A DNA stretch of 64,000 nt, taken from NCBI RefSeq assembly GCF_026625145.1, contig NZ_CP113088.1, positions 3,451,501-3,515,500 on the forward strand. Reading direction: 5' to 3'. The notes under the pieces were generated by a model, which saw nothing but the letters and a program-made list of their open reading frames with translations, had not been told where the DNA came from and searched no databases. This DNA is from Lacinutrix neustonica (GTDB lineage: Bacteria; Bacteroidota; Bacteroidia; Flavobacteriales; Flavobacteriaceae). Below, piece by piece: positions 19,408 through 28,228 of this stretch (within the stretch, counting starts at the first letter, position 1; every line of letters starts with the position of its first letter). The position numbers were made by a program, and so were the translations under genes.

Positions 19408-20161
19408 TTATTGATTAGTAAATACTAGATTCCCATTTAAAATATATTTTAAATTACCATTATACAAATCTTGAAGCACATGATTTACAATAATAAGGTT
19501 ACCTGTAAAAGCATTGTAATTAATACCAATTGCCCTTCCTTTATCATTATTATGAAAGTCCATATCTGCAGCTAATCCAGATTCTCCCAATTCATGAGCA
19601 TCAGCAAATAATTTCATTATATGTACACTGAAAGCTGCAGAACCTAGTGCATTCCAAAAAGCGTGTCGAAAAGCATCAGCTTTAACGTCTGTGATTCCTG
19701 TTAATTGTCCACTTAAAACTAGAGCCTCAGCTTTACTTAAGGCATCATAAGAATTGTCTATATGAATTGCTGCCTCTAATGGGAAAATAGAAAATAGGGC
19801 AACCTCTTTCGCATTAGGGCTTTCGTCAACTTCAAGAGGATTATCAGATGGCATATCAAAATTACCGGAATTTAAAATAAAATCATTATCTAACCACCAT
19901 TCAAAAGGATATCCATTCATATTAATAGGATAATCTGTTTCAGTAAAATTAATCAAATTATCAATTGCATTCACAATCAAATCAACAGCCTCTTCAGAAT
20001 ATTCAGAAAGTGAACTACTCAATTCTAATTGACTTTCAAGAAATTCTTAAATAGTGTCTTGAGCTTCAGCTCCAAGATTCCCAAACATTGTATTCTGCTC
20101 AGGTGTTAACTGTATGCGTCTAAAGGTTTTTTTTGTCTCGGTTTCTTTCTAGATCATTCAT
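19408..20161 (-). CDS. Truncated polymorphic toxin cassette with DUF6973-like tip
   Basis: Starts at ATG 20161 (MNDLERNQTKKTFRRIQLTPEQ after repair of a CCAGA-type break at 20136-20141) and lacks any signal peptide: it begins at the junction sequence TFRRIQLTPEQN shared with the full-length toxins of this locus. An in-frame TAA at 20047-20049 replaces the tyrosine expected in DTIYEFLESQL, so it may be a pseudogene or a read error. The tip holds VKADAFRHAFWNALGSAA, LFADAHELGE and MDFHNNDKGRAIGINY, the pattern of DUF6973 (H, HE and HNN residues probably metal or catalytic). It follows the immunity gene ending at 20162 without gap. Confidence 0.65.
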
Positions 20162-20835
20162 TTAATAGATTACTTCAATTCTTTTATCAATTTCACCAAT
20201 TTCTTTAAATGCCATACCTGTAAATCCTTTTTCTTCAATAGCATTTTTTAATCTTTCAGATACAAAATAGCCACTAATATATGGAACCCTAGAAATTTTA
20301 AAAAAATCTGTTTTTGTTTCCTTAAAATTAACAACAAGCTTATTGCACGCAATCGTTGTGAATTCCGGTAAAACATCAATTGTATTTACAAAACTTGAGT
20401 AATCCGGAATACCTATTTTTTCTCCTTTATTTTGTTGATCTTGAATTTTTTTTATTGAAAATTCACTTCTAGAAAACTCAATATAATTCTCACTACTTGG
20501 ATTTGTTATATAAAACAAATAATAATCATTTAAGATATTGCTTTTATGGTTTACTTTAATGTTCCAGCATTGATATCTTTCATCACAAAAATCTTTTATA
20601 AATTCAAGAAAATCATCTTTTATAATTAATAATCTTCCGGAATTAATGAAACTTCCTTTTAAGTAGGATGTGGGGATAGCTTTTGAATTAATTATAAGTT
20701 CAGGGGGGCTAAATTTTCAATAGGTTTTGAATAATCTAACTCTCTTAAATTACCGATGCTTTTTGGTGAGTCACATTGCGGATATCTTCCTATAACTTCA
20801 GTATCAATAGTATTTGTTAGCCAATAATATTTCAT
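20162..20835 (-). CDS. Candidate immunity protein, Imm11/DUF1629-like (frameshifted)
   Basis: About 224 residues from MKYYWLTNTIDTEVIGRYPQCD to IDKRIEVIY. The start (KYYWL...IG..PQ) and the end (ISGYFVSERLKNAIEEKGFTGMAFKEI) resemble DUF1629/Imm11 immunity proteins; I hold this at moderate confidence. A lost C in the run at 20703-20708 breaks the frame; repair gives ENLAPPELIINSK. Its ATG lies just inside the end of the AHH toxin gene (stop at 20842), the usual toxin-immunity arrangement, so it should neutralise that nuclease. Confidence 0.65.
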
Positions 20836-20841
20836 AAATTT

Positions 20842-22086
20842 TTATGGATAAACGATTAAATCTGCTAATTGTCCAGGAGTTAAACGTTAAGTTGTTTGCA
20901 AATAAATTTTTTATTTGAATTGTAAGGCTTTCTAAATGCATGAAGGCCTCATTTGGAGTCATATCTCGGAAATGTATCATCTAATGATTCAAGTATTTCA
21001 TCTATTTTTGAACTATATATATTGTGCCCTGTTAAATGTTGACTTGGTGGTATTGGAATTCCGTTTAGAGCACTATTCATATTAAAGGCATTCGTTGAAT
21101 TGGCTGCTTTTTGTACTATTTCGTGGTCGAATTTAGCCCACGGGACAATATGATGAGCATGTAAACCTGTGCCAGCAGAGCCAATAACGTGTTTAAGTAT
21201 GTTTCTGTTACCAAAAGTAACCAACCCACTATCACTAACTTTCCAAACAAGCGCGATAAGACCTCCTGTTGTTTGATTAATGACTTTGATGGAAATTTTT
21301 GCTCCAGTGCTTAACCAACCTACAAAGGGTATTGCACCTGCATAGCTTAAGGAAGCATTTAAGGCATCACCCTCAAAAGTATATATAACACCATTGATAA
21401 TATCTGCTGGTTCACCAAACACTGGAACTAAACCTAATACATCAAGTGTTATATGCACAAAATCCTTTGATGCTTCCCAATAGATTTTAATATCAGACCA
21501 GTCAGGATTTGCAGCTCTTAATGCTATACATTTCATTACAAAATGTATATATAAAGGATCGGTACTTGTCTCGGTCTGATGTATCGATATCCATGTACTG
21601 ATTTACAGACAGCATAAAATTAGAATCAAACGCATTATATAATTTATCTTGACTCTTGGCTTCTAGGATAAAATTTAATGCATTTTGATCAACTATCGTT
21701 TCTTGACTTAGTATTTCGATTGCTTCTTGTACAAACGCAACAGCCTCTTCAGAATACTCCGCTAATGAAATATTTGCTACATCTTCACCTAATTGATTTT
21801 CAAGATAATCGAAAATCGCATCTTGAACATCCGGAACAAACCCACCAAATAGTGTATTCTGCTCAGTTGTTAATTGTATGCGTCTAAAGGTTTTTTTTCT
21901 TTGAGCTTCTAAAGATAGAATATAGGTTGCAGTGGCAGGAGGCGTGCTAGACGGTGAGGCTTCAGAGGTGGTATCTGTATTTGAAGTACCTCCACCGAGA
22001 TGGTCCTCCAGGATTCCAGTTTACAACTTCGCCACTATAGCCGAAGGAATTTCACTTTTGGTAATTCCAGTTATCCACTGCTTCAT
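20842..22086 (-). CDS. Truncated polymorphic toxin cassette with AHH nuclease tip (several frameshifts)
   Basis: Begins MKQWITGITKSEIPSGYSG at 22086, i.e. it enters the shared toxin sequence at SEIPSGYSGEVVNWNPGG but lacks the signal peptide and first domain. It continues through the conserved linker (ATATYILSLEAQRKKTFRRI), QDAIFDYLENQLGEDVANIS, a hydrophobic pre-toxin region (HITLDVLGLVPVFGEPAD ... AGAIPFVGWLSTGA) and the tip LHAHHIVPWAKFDHEIVQKA ... NMNSALNGIPI ... HLTGHNIYS, a classic AHH/HNH DNase. Breaks: CCAGA-type at 22041-22046, 21995-21999, 21569-21574, 20964-20969, plus a TTT near 20885. The end reads PGQLADLIVYP. Overlaps the start of its immunity gene at 20835. Confidence 0.75.
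21726..22057. repeat. Third copy of the shared toxin linker segment
   Basis: Nearly identical to 24.83-25.16 kb and to 29.93-30.26 kb (same bases from TCTTGTACAAAC to GGAATTTCACTT with scattered changes). It encodes the linker and the QDAIFDYLE...YSEEAV domain. Both edges coincide with where the proteins stop being alike, marking recombination limits. Confidence 0.8.
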
Positions 22087-22137
22087 GTCGTGCATATTTT
22101 AAAAAAGGATATTTGTAAAGTCATGTACCCTTTTTTT

Positions 22138-22851
22138 CTAGTCTAGTTTTATAGAATTAGTAATGTAACCATAATAATTGCCTTCCATTGGTGTCGTTCT
22201 TTTTAACTCTAATATTAAATATTTTGAATTTAAACTTTTAAAATTTATTAAATAATTGAAGTCTAATTTTATTTTATCTGTAACATACATTTCGTAAGTA
22301 TGTTTTAGATATTCATCATTTCTTTTGGCAATTATTTTAAAACATTTATAGCCTAAAATATTTTTTTTGTCTTTTGGGAATTCTTCTATTTTATAATTTG
22401 CTTCATCAAAGTATTGTAAATCACTCTTAGATTTGCATGGCTTAGAGATCTCATTCTTTTTTTTAAGGCATTGATATAAACTATCTCTATCTGTATATAT
22501 TATATTCCCCGAATCTTCATTATTATAATTTTTTCGTGGTTGCGTATAATAATTTGGCTCTATAATCAATTTAAGTTTAAAAGTATCTTGCTTAACTGTA
22601 AGCATCATAACATCATGGTTTTCACTATTAATAAACTGTTCTCTATCTAACGAGTCTTTATCTTTTGAAAGCCATAATAAAGCCCCTTTAAAATCTTCGT
22701 TTGTTTTTTTCGCTGCGTCCTCCGTTATTACTTCATATCTCGGTATAAATTATTTTACCGAAGCTAAATTTTTTTTGTTTGAAACTTTTACCGAAGAACA
22801 ACAGAAAATGGATAGAGATAAAATATAAAATAAGGAATAGCTTAATCTCAT
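22138..22851 (-). CDS. Secreted lipoprotein of the toxin locus, GLPGLI-like (two compensating breaks)
   Basis: 238 residues. N-terminus MRLSYSLFYILSLSIFCC looks like a lipoprotein signal. As written the frame stops after LASVK; if the two flanking sites at 22738-22743 (CTCGG) and 22758-22763 (CCGAA) are both read as CCAGA type, one base is removed and one added and the frame becomes NLASGKIIYTRYEVITEDAAKK without a stop. The C-terminal part (ILGYKCFKIIAKRNDEYLKHTYEMYVTDKI) recalls GLPGLI-type proteins; I am unsure. It follows the PoNi-like gene by one base, so it is probably a second immunity or accessory gene of that operon. Confidence 0.6.
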
Positions 22852-22852
22852 A

Positions 22853-23641
22853 TCAAAATTTTATTAAATCTTTTGGGTAATATCGATTATCTCTAAAGCT
22901 ACTATCGTCGAGATTTTTGATTTTAACTATTGCTGCTGCTATGTAACAATAATAACCTAAGTAGTTACCACCTACTCTCATATGTTGATTATATAGATTA
23001 GAATCTTTTAAAGAGTCATACCAACTTGTTTCTAAAAAAGATTTTAACATAGTTTGAGCAGTATTTTTGTCATCTATGTTAATGATGTCTTTCAACTTTT
23101 TAAATCTATCTCTATACCAAGAGAACTCTTGAAAATTTTCCTTTTCAATTTTTTTTCTATTTGTTATTCTGCTTTGAATTAAAAATTCATATAAGAAGTC
23201 TTTAATGCCATCTTTATCAATTTTATTCATTATCAGTTGAAAACAATCAATTGATATGTTTAAAAGAACTCCAAAAGATAACATATCAATCATATCAATA
23301 TGAAATTGAAGAGTATACTGTTTGAGATATTTAACTTCTTTCTCTTCAATATAATGTAAAATATTTTGACTTTTACTATTTGAAGCTTCATACATCAAGG
23401 TTATAGCGTTTTCACAATCTCTTCTGACATCCTCGCTAAACATTTCGTCTCCTCTTGAATACTTAGCTCTAAGAATAGATAAAAACCCGTAACTCATACT
23501 ACCTTTGACAATATCAATTCTTTCTAATTTAATTTCAGAATTATTAATTTTAGATATTCTTTTTTCTATTCTTTGATAAAGAATATCTATAAATTCGTCA
23601 AAATATTCTTTATTTTTTAAAGTGTCTCGCATGCTATCCAT
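22853..23641 (-). CDS. PoNi-like immunity protein (DUF1910/DUF1911)
   Basis: 262 residues, intact. N-terminal helical DUF1910-like part (MDSMRDTLKNKEYFDEFIDI ... RDCENAITLMYEAS), then the DUF1911 signature: TSWYDSLKDSNLYNQ, YLGYYCYIAAAIVKIKNLDDSSFRDN, YYPKDLIKF. This is the immunity family that inhibits PoNe DNases, and the gene sits directly behind a toxin gene ending in a PoNe-like domain, so the pair fits a known toxin-immunity combination. Cytoplasmic, no signal peptide. Family membership is from pattern recognition. Confidence 0.8.
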   Translation of the reverse strand: MDSMRDTLKNKEYFDEFIDILYQRIEKRISKINNSEIKLERIDIVKGSMSYGFLSILRAKYSRGDEMFSEDVRRDCENAITLMYEASNSKSQNILHYIEEKEVKYLKQYTLQFHIDMIDMLSFGVLLNISIDCFQLIMNKIDKDGIKDFLYEFLIQSRITNRKKIEKENFQEFSWYRDRFKKLKDIINIDDKNTAQTMLKSFLETSWYDSLKDSNLYNQHMRVGGNYLGYYCYIAAAIVKIKNLDDSSFRDNRYYPKDLIKF

Positions 23642-23659
23642 TTTAAGTATTATAACAAA

Positions 23660-25881
23660 TTATGGTACCCAAGATCCAATAATCTGACCTAAATCGTTTA
23701 AAACTGAATACGTAATTGTACCATCAGTTGCTACCTGAGCTAAAACACTTGTATATCCATCATCTATAATATCTAAACCTAAATCTCCAAACTGAGACGG
23801 AAGATTTTCTAGATGATTAATAATCCATTCGGCGCTCATTTGATTTCCATTTTGAGTGCCTTGACTTAAAGTAGCAGTATTATATTTAGTTTCGATCAAT
23901 ATATATTCTCCAGTTTACGGGTTTCTAATTATATTATCTATACCATTACTATGTATAGCGGTATCATTTAAGTTTGTTATTCCAGGTGTTCTATTTAAGG
24001 ATTCATAGCCTTTTTCATAAATATCAACATCTACTACAATTTCCCCAAAATTTCCTCTCCTTGTATTATTAGTTAAGAGTTCTATACCATTTAGGACATT
24101 CTCAATGATTATTGTCTGTTCTCTATATATATTGTCAATGTATCTAATCGCAACGGTGGCCAATTCTAATGCTTCATCACCATATTTTACTAATTTTATT
24201 GCTTTAATTGCTGTTGCACCGGGTATTAAATCAACTAATATAAATCCTGCTGCTACGGCTCGACTAGATTGCACTCCATCAAAATCCTCTCCTGTAATCA
24301 AAATCACAACATCTTCTACAGGTAAAAAATATCTTCCAGCTATAAACAGTGATTCACTTACAAATGCCTGCCACATGTTTTCTAAGCTACATGAAAGACA
24401 GCTGGTATTTACGGCTACCTCAACTGGTAGTCCATATTCAAACCATCTATTAGAATCCTGATCATGTAAATAATAATAAAGACCCGCACCCATTGGTATT
24501 TCTGTAGTTGGAATACTCGCAGGGATATTTCCATTAATTATTAAAGTATTTTGTGAAGCAAAGAATGATTGTTTATGATTTAGTAATCTATACATTACAC
24601 CGTAACCACTTGCGCCGTAAACGACATAAGTTGCATCATAAGCCAATGCAGGATTATTTTGATAAATTCCGAGACTGCGTTGTATCCCATTTAGGATCCA
24701 TTGGATTATTTACAAATTTTTCTAACACCATTAATTTAGCTTCTGCCATACCCTCCGGTGTTGGGTTCTCATTTAAAAATTGTAAAATCTCAATAATAGC
24801 GTTTTCAGAACCAATAGCTATTAGCTCTTGTACAAACACAACAGCCTCTTCAGAATACTCCGCTAATGAAATATTTGCTACATCTTCACCTAATTGACTT
24901 TCAAGATAATCGAAAATCGCATCTTGAACATCCGGAACAAACCCACCAAATAGTGTATTCTGCTCAGTTGTTAACTGTATGCGTCTAAAGGTTTTTTTTC
25001 TTTGAGCTTCTAAAGATAGAATATAGGTTGCAGTGGCAGGAGGCGTGCTAGACGGAGAGGCTTCAGAGGTGGTATCTGTACTTGAAGTACCTCCACCGAG
25101 ATGGTCCTCCAGGATTCCAGTTTACAACTTCGCCACTATAGCCGAAGGAATTTCACTTGTAGTATCACTTCCTGAACGAGAAGGTGATGAAGAGGTTTCG
25201 CCGCCGCCGGAGTTGCTAGTGTGCCAAGGACATGGAGTCTGTTCCCAGCCCACGATGTCTTGCCAACCTGTACCTTGACTTGTGCCATAAATTTCTTCCC
25301 AACAGGTTATAGAATTAGTTTCTAAATTAATATAGACCAAAGAGGAGTTAAAAATCACATCGGGCACAAAATCACTTAAATACTCCAAAGAAACTTTGCC
25401 TTGTAGATTAATAGAATGATTATTGGCGAAATTTTCCCGTTCTGTGGGTGTTAGATTGTACGTTACAATGAAGGTATCGTAATTGTCATGTAGTGCATTA
25501 TAAGATAAGAATAGATTTTGAACTTCATTATCTTTCTCGGTTATTTGTTTTATAGATTGGGAACGTGTAAGAGTGATAAGTCCCGTCTAAACTTTCTAAA
25601 TAATTGGATTCATCAGTGTCCACATAAAAAGCATAATTAGATAAAAAAACCATCTTAGAGGCACTGTCAGAATCATTTTGATTTATAGTCTCAAGCTGAT
25701 TAATTAATTTGGTGTTTTTTGATACCTCTTCATAGGTTACCTTAGATTTAATGTATGAAGAAGGTTTGTTTTTATTGCTTGTTTTTTCATGGTCTATAGC
25801 GTTGTCACTTTCACAATTGTAAAGAAATAGCGCAAAACAGATGACTGCGATTTTTGTAATTAGTTTAAAAGGGGTTTTCAT
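23660..25881 (-). CDS. Full-length polymorphic toxin lipoprotein with PoNe-like DNase tip (five frameshifts)
   Basis: About 740 residues. Signal MKTPFKLITKIAVICFALFL then lipobox LYNC followed by acidic ESDNAIDHE, typical of lipoproteins sent to the cell surface in Bacteroidota. Then an all-purpose N-terminal domain, Ser/Gly/Thr linker (SGGGETSSSPSRSGS), the QDAIFDYLE...YSEEAV domain, a hydrophobic pre-toxin stretch (SRAVAAGFILVDLIPGATAI) and the tip: RRGNFGEIVVDVDIYEKGY, HSNGIDNIIRNPVTGEYILI, ETKYNTATLSQGTQNGNQMS, AEWI. The E-D-ExK arrangement and QMSAEWI match PoNe (PD-(D/E)XK) DNases. Breaks: CCAGA type at 25535-25540, 25142-25146, 25096-25100, 24669-24673, and one extra T near 23914-23916. 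Immunity gene follows at 23641. Confidence 0.8.
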
Positions 25882-25996
25882 TTAAAAATATTAGTTCATT
25901 AATTTCTGTGCGAATATATGTAGGGTAAAACAAAATTAAACCGTAAAAAAGGGCGTTCATCGAAAACCCAAATATAATTCAACAGTTTTATGTTTT

Positions 25997-26020
25997 TAAT
26001 TACGGTAAAAACCGTAATTA
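25997..26020. promoter_or_regulatory. Inverted repeat upstream of toxin gene, copy 1 (possible operator)
   Basis: Perfect 10-bp arms TAATTACGGT and ACCGTAATTA around AAAA, lying in the region between the divergent toxin and mazG starts. The identical site is at 31103-31126. The dyad shape suits a dimeric regulator; no bound protein can be named. Confidence 0.45.
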
Positions 26021-26089
26021 ATGTAGAACACGTTTTTATCTCATAGATAAATTACAATAATCGTATTTTTACCAAAACACCAATAATCT

Positions 26090-26184
26090 ATGCATTCCGA
26101 GAGAAAACCAACTAAAAGCTTTCGATCGCTTATTAACTATTATGGACGAGTTGCGCGCGCAATGTCCTTGGGATAAAAAGCAAA
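26090..26184 (+). pseudogene. 5' fragment of mazG left by duplication
   Basis: Encodes MHSRENQLKAFDRLLTIMDE and [11 protein letters not shown] (with a CCAGA-type break at 26097-26102) and then joins the IS3 fragment at CAAAG. It matches the first 32 codons of the intact mazG at 31197 with a few base changes. Clearly a by-product of the 1.43 kb duplication. Confidence 0.88.
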
Positions 26185-26737
26185 GAAACGATTACCAGCA
26201 AGAATAAAAGAACCACTTGAAGTTCCTCAACAAATCAACCATACGTGGAGTATGGACTTCGTAACAGACGTTTTAGAAAATAAAAGACGTTTTAGGGCAT
26301 TTAATATTATCGATGATTATAACAGAGAAGCGCTGCATATAGAGATCGACTTTTCCTTAACCAGTAATCGTATTGTATGGGTACTTAATCATCTTATCAA
26401 TAAAAAAGGAAAACCTACAAAGATCAGAATGGATAATGGTCCTGAATTTATCGCACATATAACCAATGACTGGAGTAGGATGCACGATATTGAATTTAAA
26501 TACATACAGCCTGGAAAACCAACTCAAAATGCATTTGTGGAGCGATTCAACGGTTCCTATCGAAGAGGTGTACTCAATAAGTATATTTTTGAGAATATAG
26601 ATCAAGTAAGAGAACAAACACAGATATGGATGGATGATTATAACAATCATAGGCCACACGATTCTTTGGGTAAAATTCCACCTGTAAAATATGCTCAAAA
26701 GCAGCATGTCGCTGCCGCTAGGCTCATTTTAAAATAA
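26185..26737 (+). mobile_element. IS3-family transposase fragment (OrfB C-terminal half)
   Basis: The frame [21 protein letters not shown], then [20 protein letters not shown] carries the first catalytic Asp, [14 protein letters not shown] the second, and [16 protein letters not shown] the Glu of the DDE triad, and it ends [19 protein letters not shown] in the way of IS3 OrfB. The N-terminal half and OrfA are missing; the left end is fused to the mazG fragment and the right end runs into the small gene at 26746. So it is a remnant, not an active element. It lies between the two copies of the toxin N-terminus and may have driven the rearrangement. Confidence 0.88.
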
Positions 26738-26745
26738 ATTGGCTT

Positions 26746-27045
26746 TTAAGCAATAATATGAAAGGAAAGCCAATCTATTTTAAAACGGAAAAACCATATA
26801 TTTGGATTAACAAACAGTTCTAAAATAGGGAAGCCTACAGCATTATATGTCATCCCAAAATAATTTTTACTGGCAAAATTACGTGTGTAATAATAATCCT
26901 TCCCGAATAGTTCATTAGAAAAATTATTCCCTAGTGCTTTTTTTACAACAGAAATATCCTTTCCTATCATAGATTCAAATTTTTCAGATGGCATGGGATT
27001 AAAGTTTAATAAAATTAGGCATAAAAGTATTTTAATAATATTCAT
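26746..27045 (-). CDS. Small secreted protein, function unknown
   Basis: 99 residues with a signal peptide (MNIIKILLCLILLNFNPMPS). The rest, KFESMIGKDISVVKKALGNN then a Tyr/Phe-rich part ending WLSFHIIA, resembles in size and layout the small immunity-like proteins of this locus; the MIGKDISVVKKALG segment may be a BamE-like turn. It follows a toxin-tail remnant (27048-27312), so it could be the orphan immunity protein of a lost toxin. No family is certain. Confidence 0.5.
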   Translation of the reverse strand: MNIIKILLCLILLNFNPMPSEKFESMIGKDISVVKKALGNNFSNELFGKDYYYTRNFASKNYFGMTYNAVGFPILELFVNPNIWFFRFKIDWLSFHIIA

Positions 27046-27047
27046 AA

Positions 27048-27312
27048 TTAATTACAATCGTAGGGATTACTAATTCCAGGAACACTTTGAATATATGGGG
27101 CTGGGCTAGGGATTGCAAATGGCGGCGAACTATTATTAACACTACCTTCAACTGCTGCTAATGCTAAATTTATTCTATTTTTAAAATACTGACCAAGAGC
27201 AAATGTAGAGATAGTTGGGTTAGATGCAAAATACAAGTCAGTTGCTTTTACTGCTGCTGTTACAGCTATAGCGGTGAGATTAGCTGCTTGACCATTTGTT
27301 ATTCCAATGCCT
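27048..27312 (-). pseudogene. Headless C-terminal remnant, probably of a lost toxin
   Basis: An open frame of 88 codons on the minus strand, preceded by a stop and without ATG: GIGITNGQAANLTAIAVTAA, VKATDLYFASNPTISTF, ... ending VPGISNPYDCN. It begins abruptly and stops three bases before the small secreted gene at 26746-27045. Order (toxin tail, then small secreted protein) repeats the pattern seen in the intact pairs, hence the interpretation as a leftover tip. It could also start at a TTG (27236). Confidence 0.4.
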
Positions 27313-27358
27313 TATACCAGTCGTTCTCTAAGAAATATTTTATTTTTTCTTGAATTAT

Positions 27359-28228
27359 TCAATCTAAAGTCAAAAAATTTTCGGGATAGGTCTTATTCAC
27401 TTCCTCTCTCTGTTTTTCTAAAAGATTTTCGTATTCAGTATTGTATTTCTCTAGTGCATATTCCTGCCTTAAAGAATGAATTTCTTGTAAAATTATATTT
27501 TGGTAAATAATATATTCTAGATATAAACTTTTTCTATCCGCTTTAAAGGATATTGCATACTTATATTTGTTATTTTGTATATGATTTCTAACTATTTTTT
27601 TTAATTCTTCTTTTGTTTTCTCTACTTCACCTAAATAAAAAGTATTTTTTGAATCTAAATACATTTTTAATGCATTTTCAATATCTAAATCCTCTATGTT
27701 TATTTTCTTAAGTCCTGATTCTGTATCTATTAGTAAGAAAACTAAAAAAGCTTGTCGCTTGTAATAATCGATTTCAAAATCATCTACAGACCATACTTTT
27801 AGCATGTCTTTAACCGTATTATAAGGTTTAGCATTATTAATTACCGCATCACTTATACCTTTTGATTTAAAATTATAAAGAGTTGTGGAATCAGCTAATA
27901 TGATTTTTCTACATTCCGGAAATTCATTCTCGTCTATTTTTATTATTTTCTGCTCTTCAACGGAAAAAAGCTTAGACGGATTAACAGAATACTTTTGATT
28001 TGCAAAATTTTGTAAAAATCTTAGATAACTATTTCCGCTATTGTCTTCTAAAAACCCTTCATTAATTAAAAGGTTTTCATAGTTGGAAATAAGATGTTTT
28101 AATTCAACACCATCGTCAGAAAATGATTGATAGTAGCAATCCATTAATTTACTTTCAATTCTTTTGGATTGAGAATGAATAAATAATGTGAAAAGCAATA
28201 CAAAAATTGTTGCTATTGACTTTTTCAT
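27359..28228 (-). CDS. Secreted protein with ExbD-like periplasmic domain
   Basis: About 289 residues from MKKSIATIFVLLFTLFIHSQ (cleavable signal peptide), start at ATG 28228, which overlaps the stop of the upstream immunity gene. The C-terminal third YAISFKADRKSLYLEYIIYQ, NIILQEIHSLRQEYALEKYN and EVNKTYPENFLTLD closely resembles the end of Bacteroidota ExbD proteins, which normally sit in the inner membrane with TolR-type fold. Here the usual N-terminal membrane helix is replaced by a signal peptide and extra domain. Placed behind a toxin gene and its first immunity gene, it is probably part of the immunity set or a helper; the role is not known. Confidence 0.6.
   Translation of the reverse strand: MKKSIATIFVLLFTLFIHSQSKRIESKLMDCYYQSFSDDGVELKHLISNYENLLINEGFLEDNSGNSYLRFLQNFANQKYSVNPSKLFSVEEQKIIKIDENEFPECRKIILADSTTLYNFKSKGISDAVINNAKPYNTVKDMLKVWSVDDFEIDYYKRQAFLVFLLIDTESGLKKINIEDLDIENALKMYLDSKNTFYLGEVEKTKEELKKIVRNHIQNNKYKYAISFKADRKSLYLEYIIYQNIILQEIHSLRQEYALEKYNTEYENLLEKQREEVNKTYPENFLTLD

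Larger units (their letters stand above)
24752..26184. repeat. 1.43 kb direct repeat, copy 1
   Basis: Same 1433 bases as 29858-31290 with only scattered differences. It holds the first two thirds of the toxin gene, the promoter region between toxin and mazG with its palindrome, and the first 95 bases of mazG. The left edge is where the toxin proteins diverge (NENPTPE) and the right edge is inside mazG codon 32. Confidence 0.92.

Noticed and set aside
25033-25278. Plus-strand frames opposite the toxin N-terminus
   Set aside because: Mirror frames of the minus-strand toxin gene; the same is seen in both repeat copies.
26185-26737. Active IS3 element
   Set aside because: Only the C-terminal half of OrfB is present; OrfA and the left end are missing, and no matching terminal inverted repeats were found.
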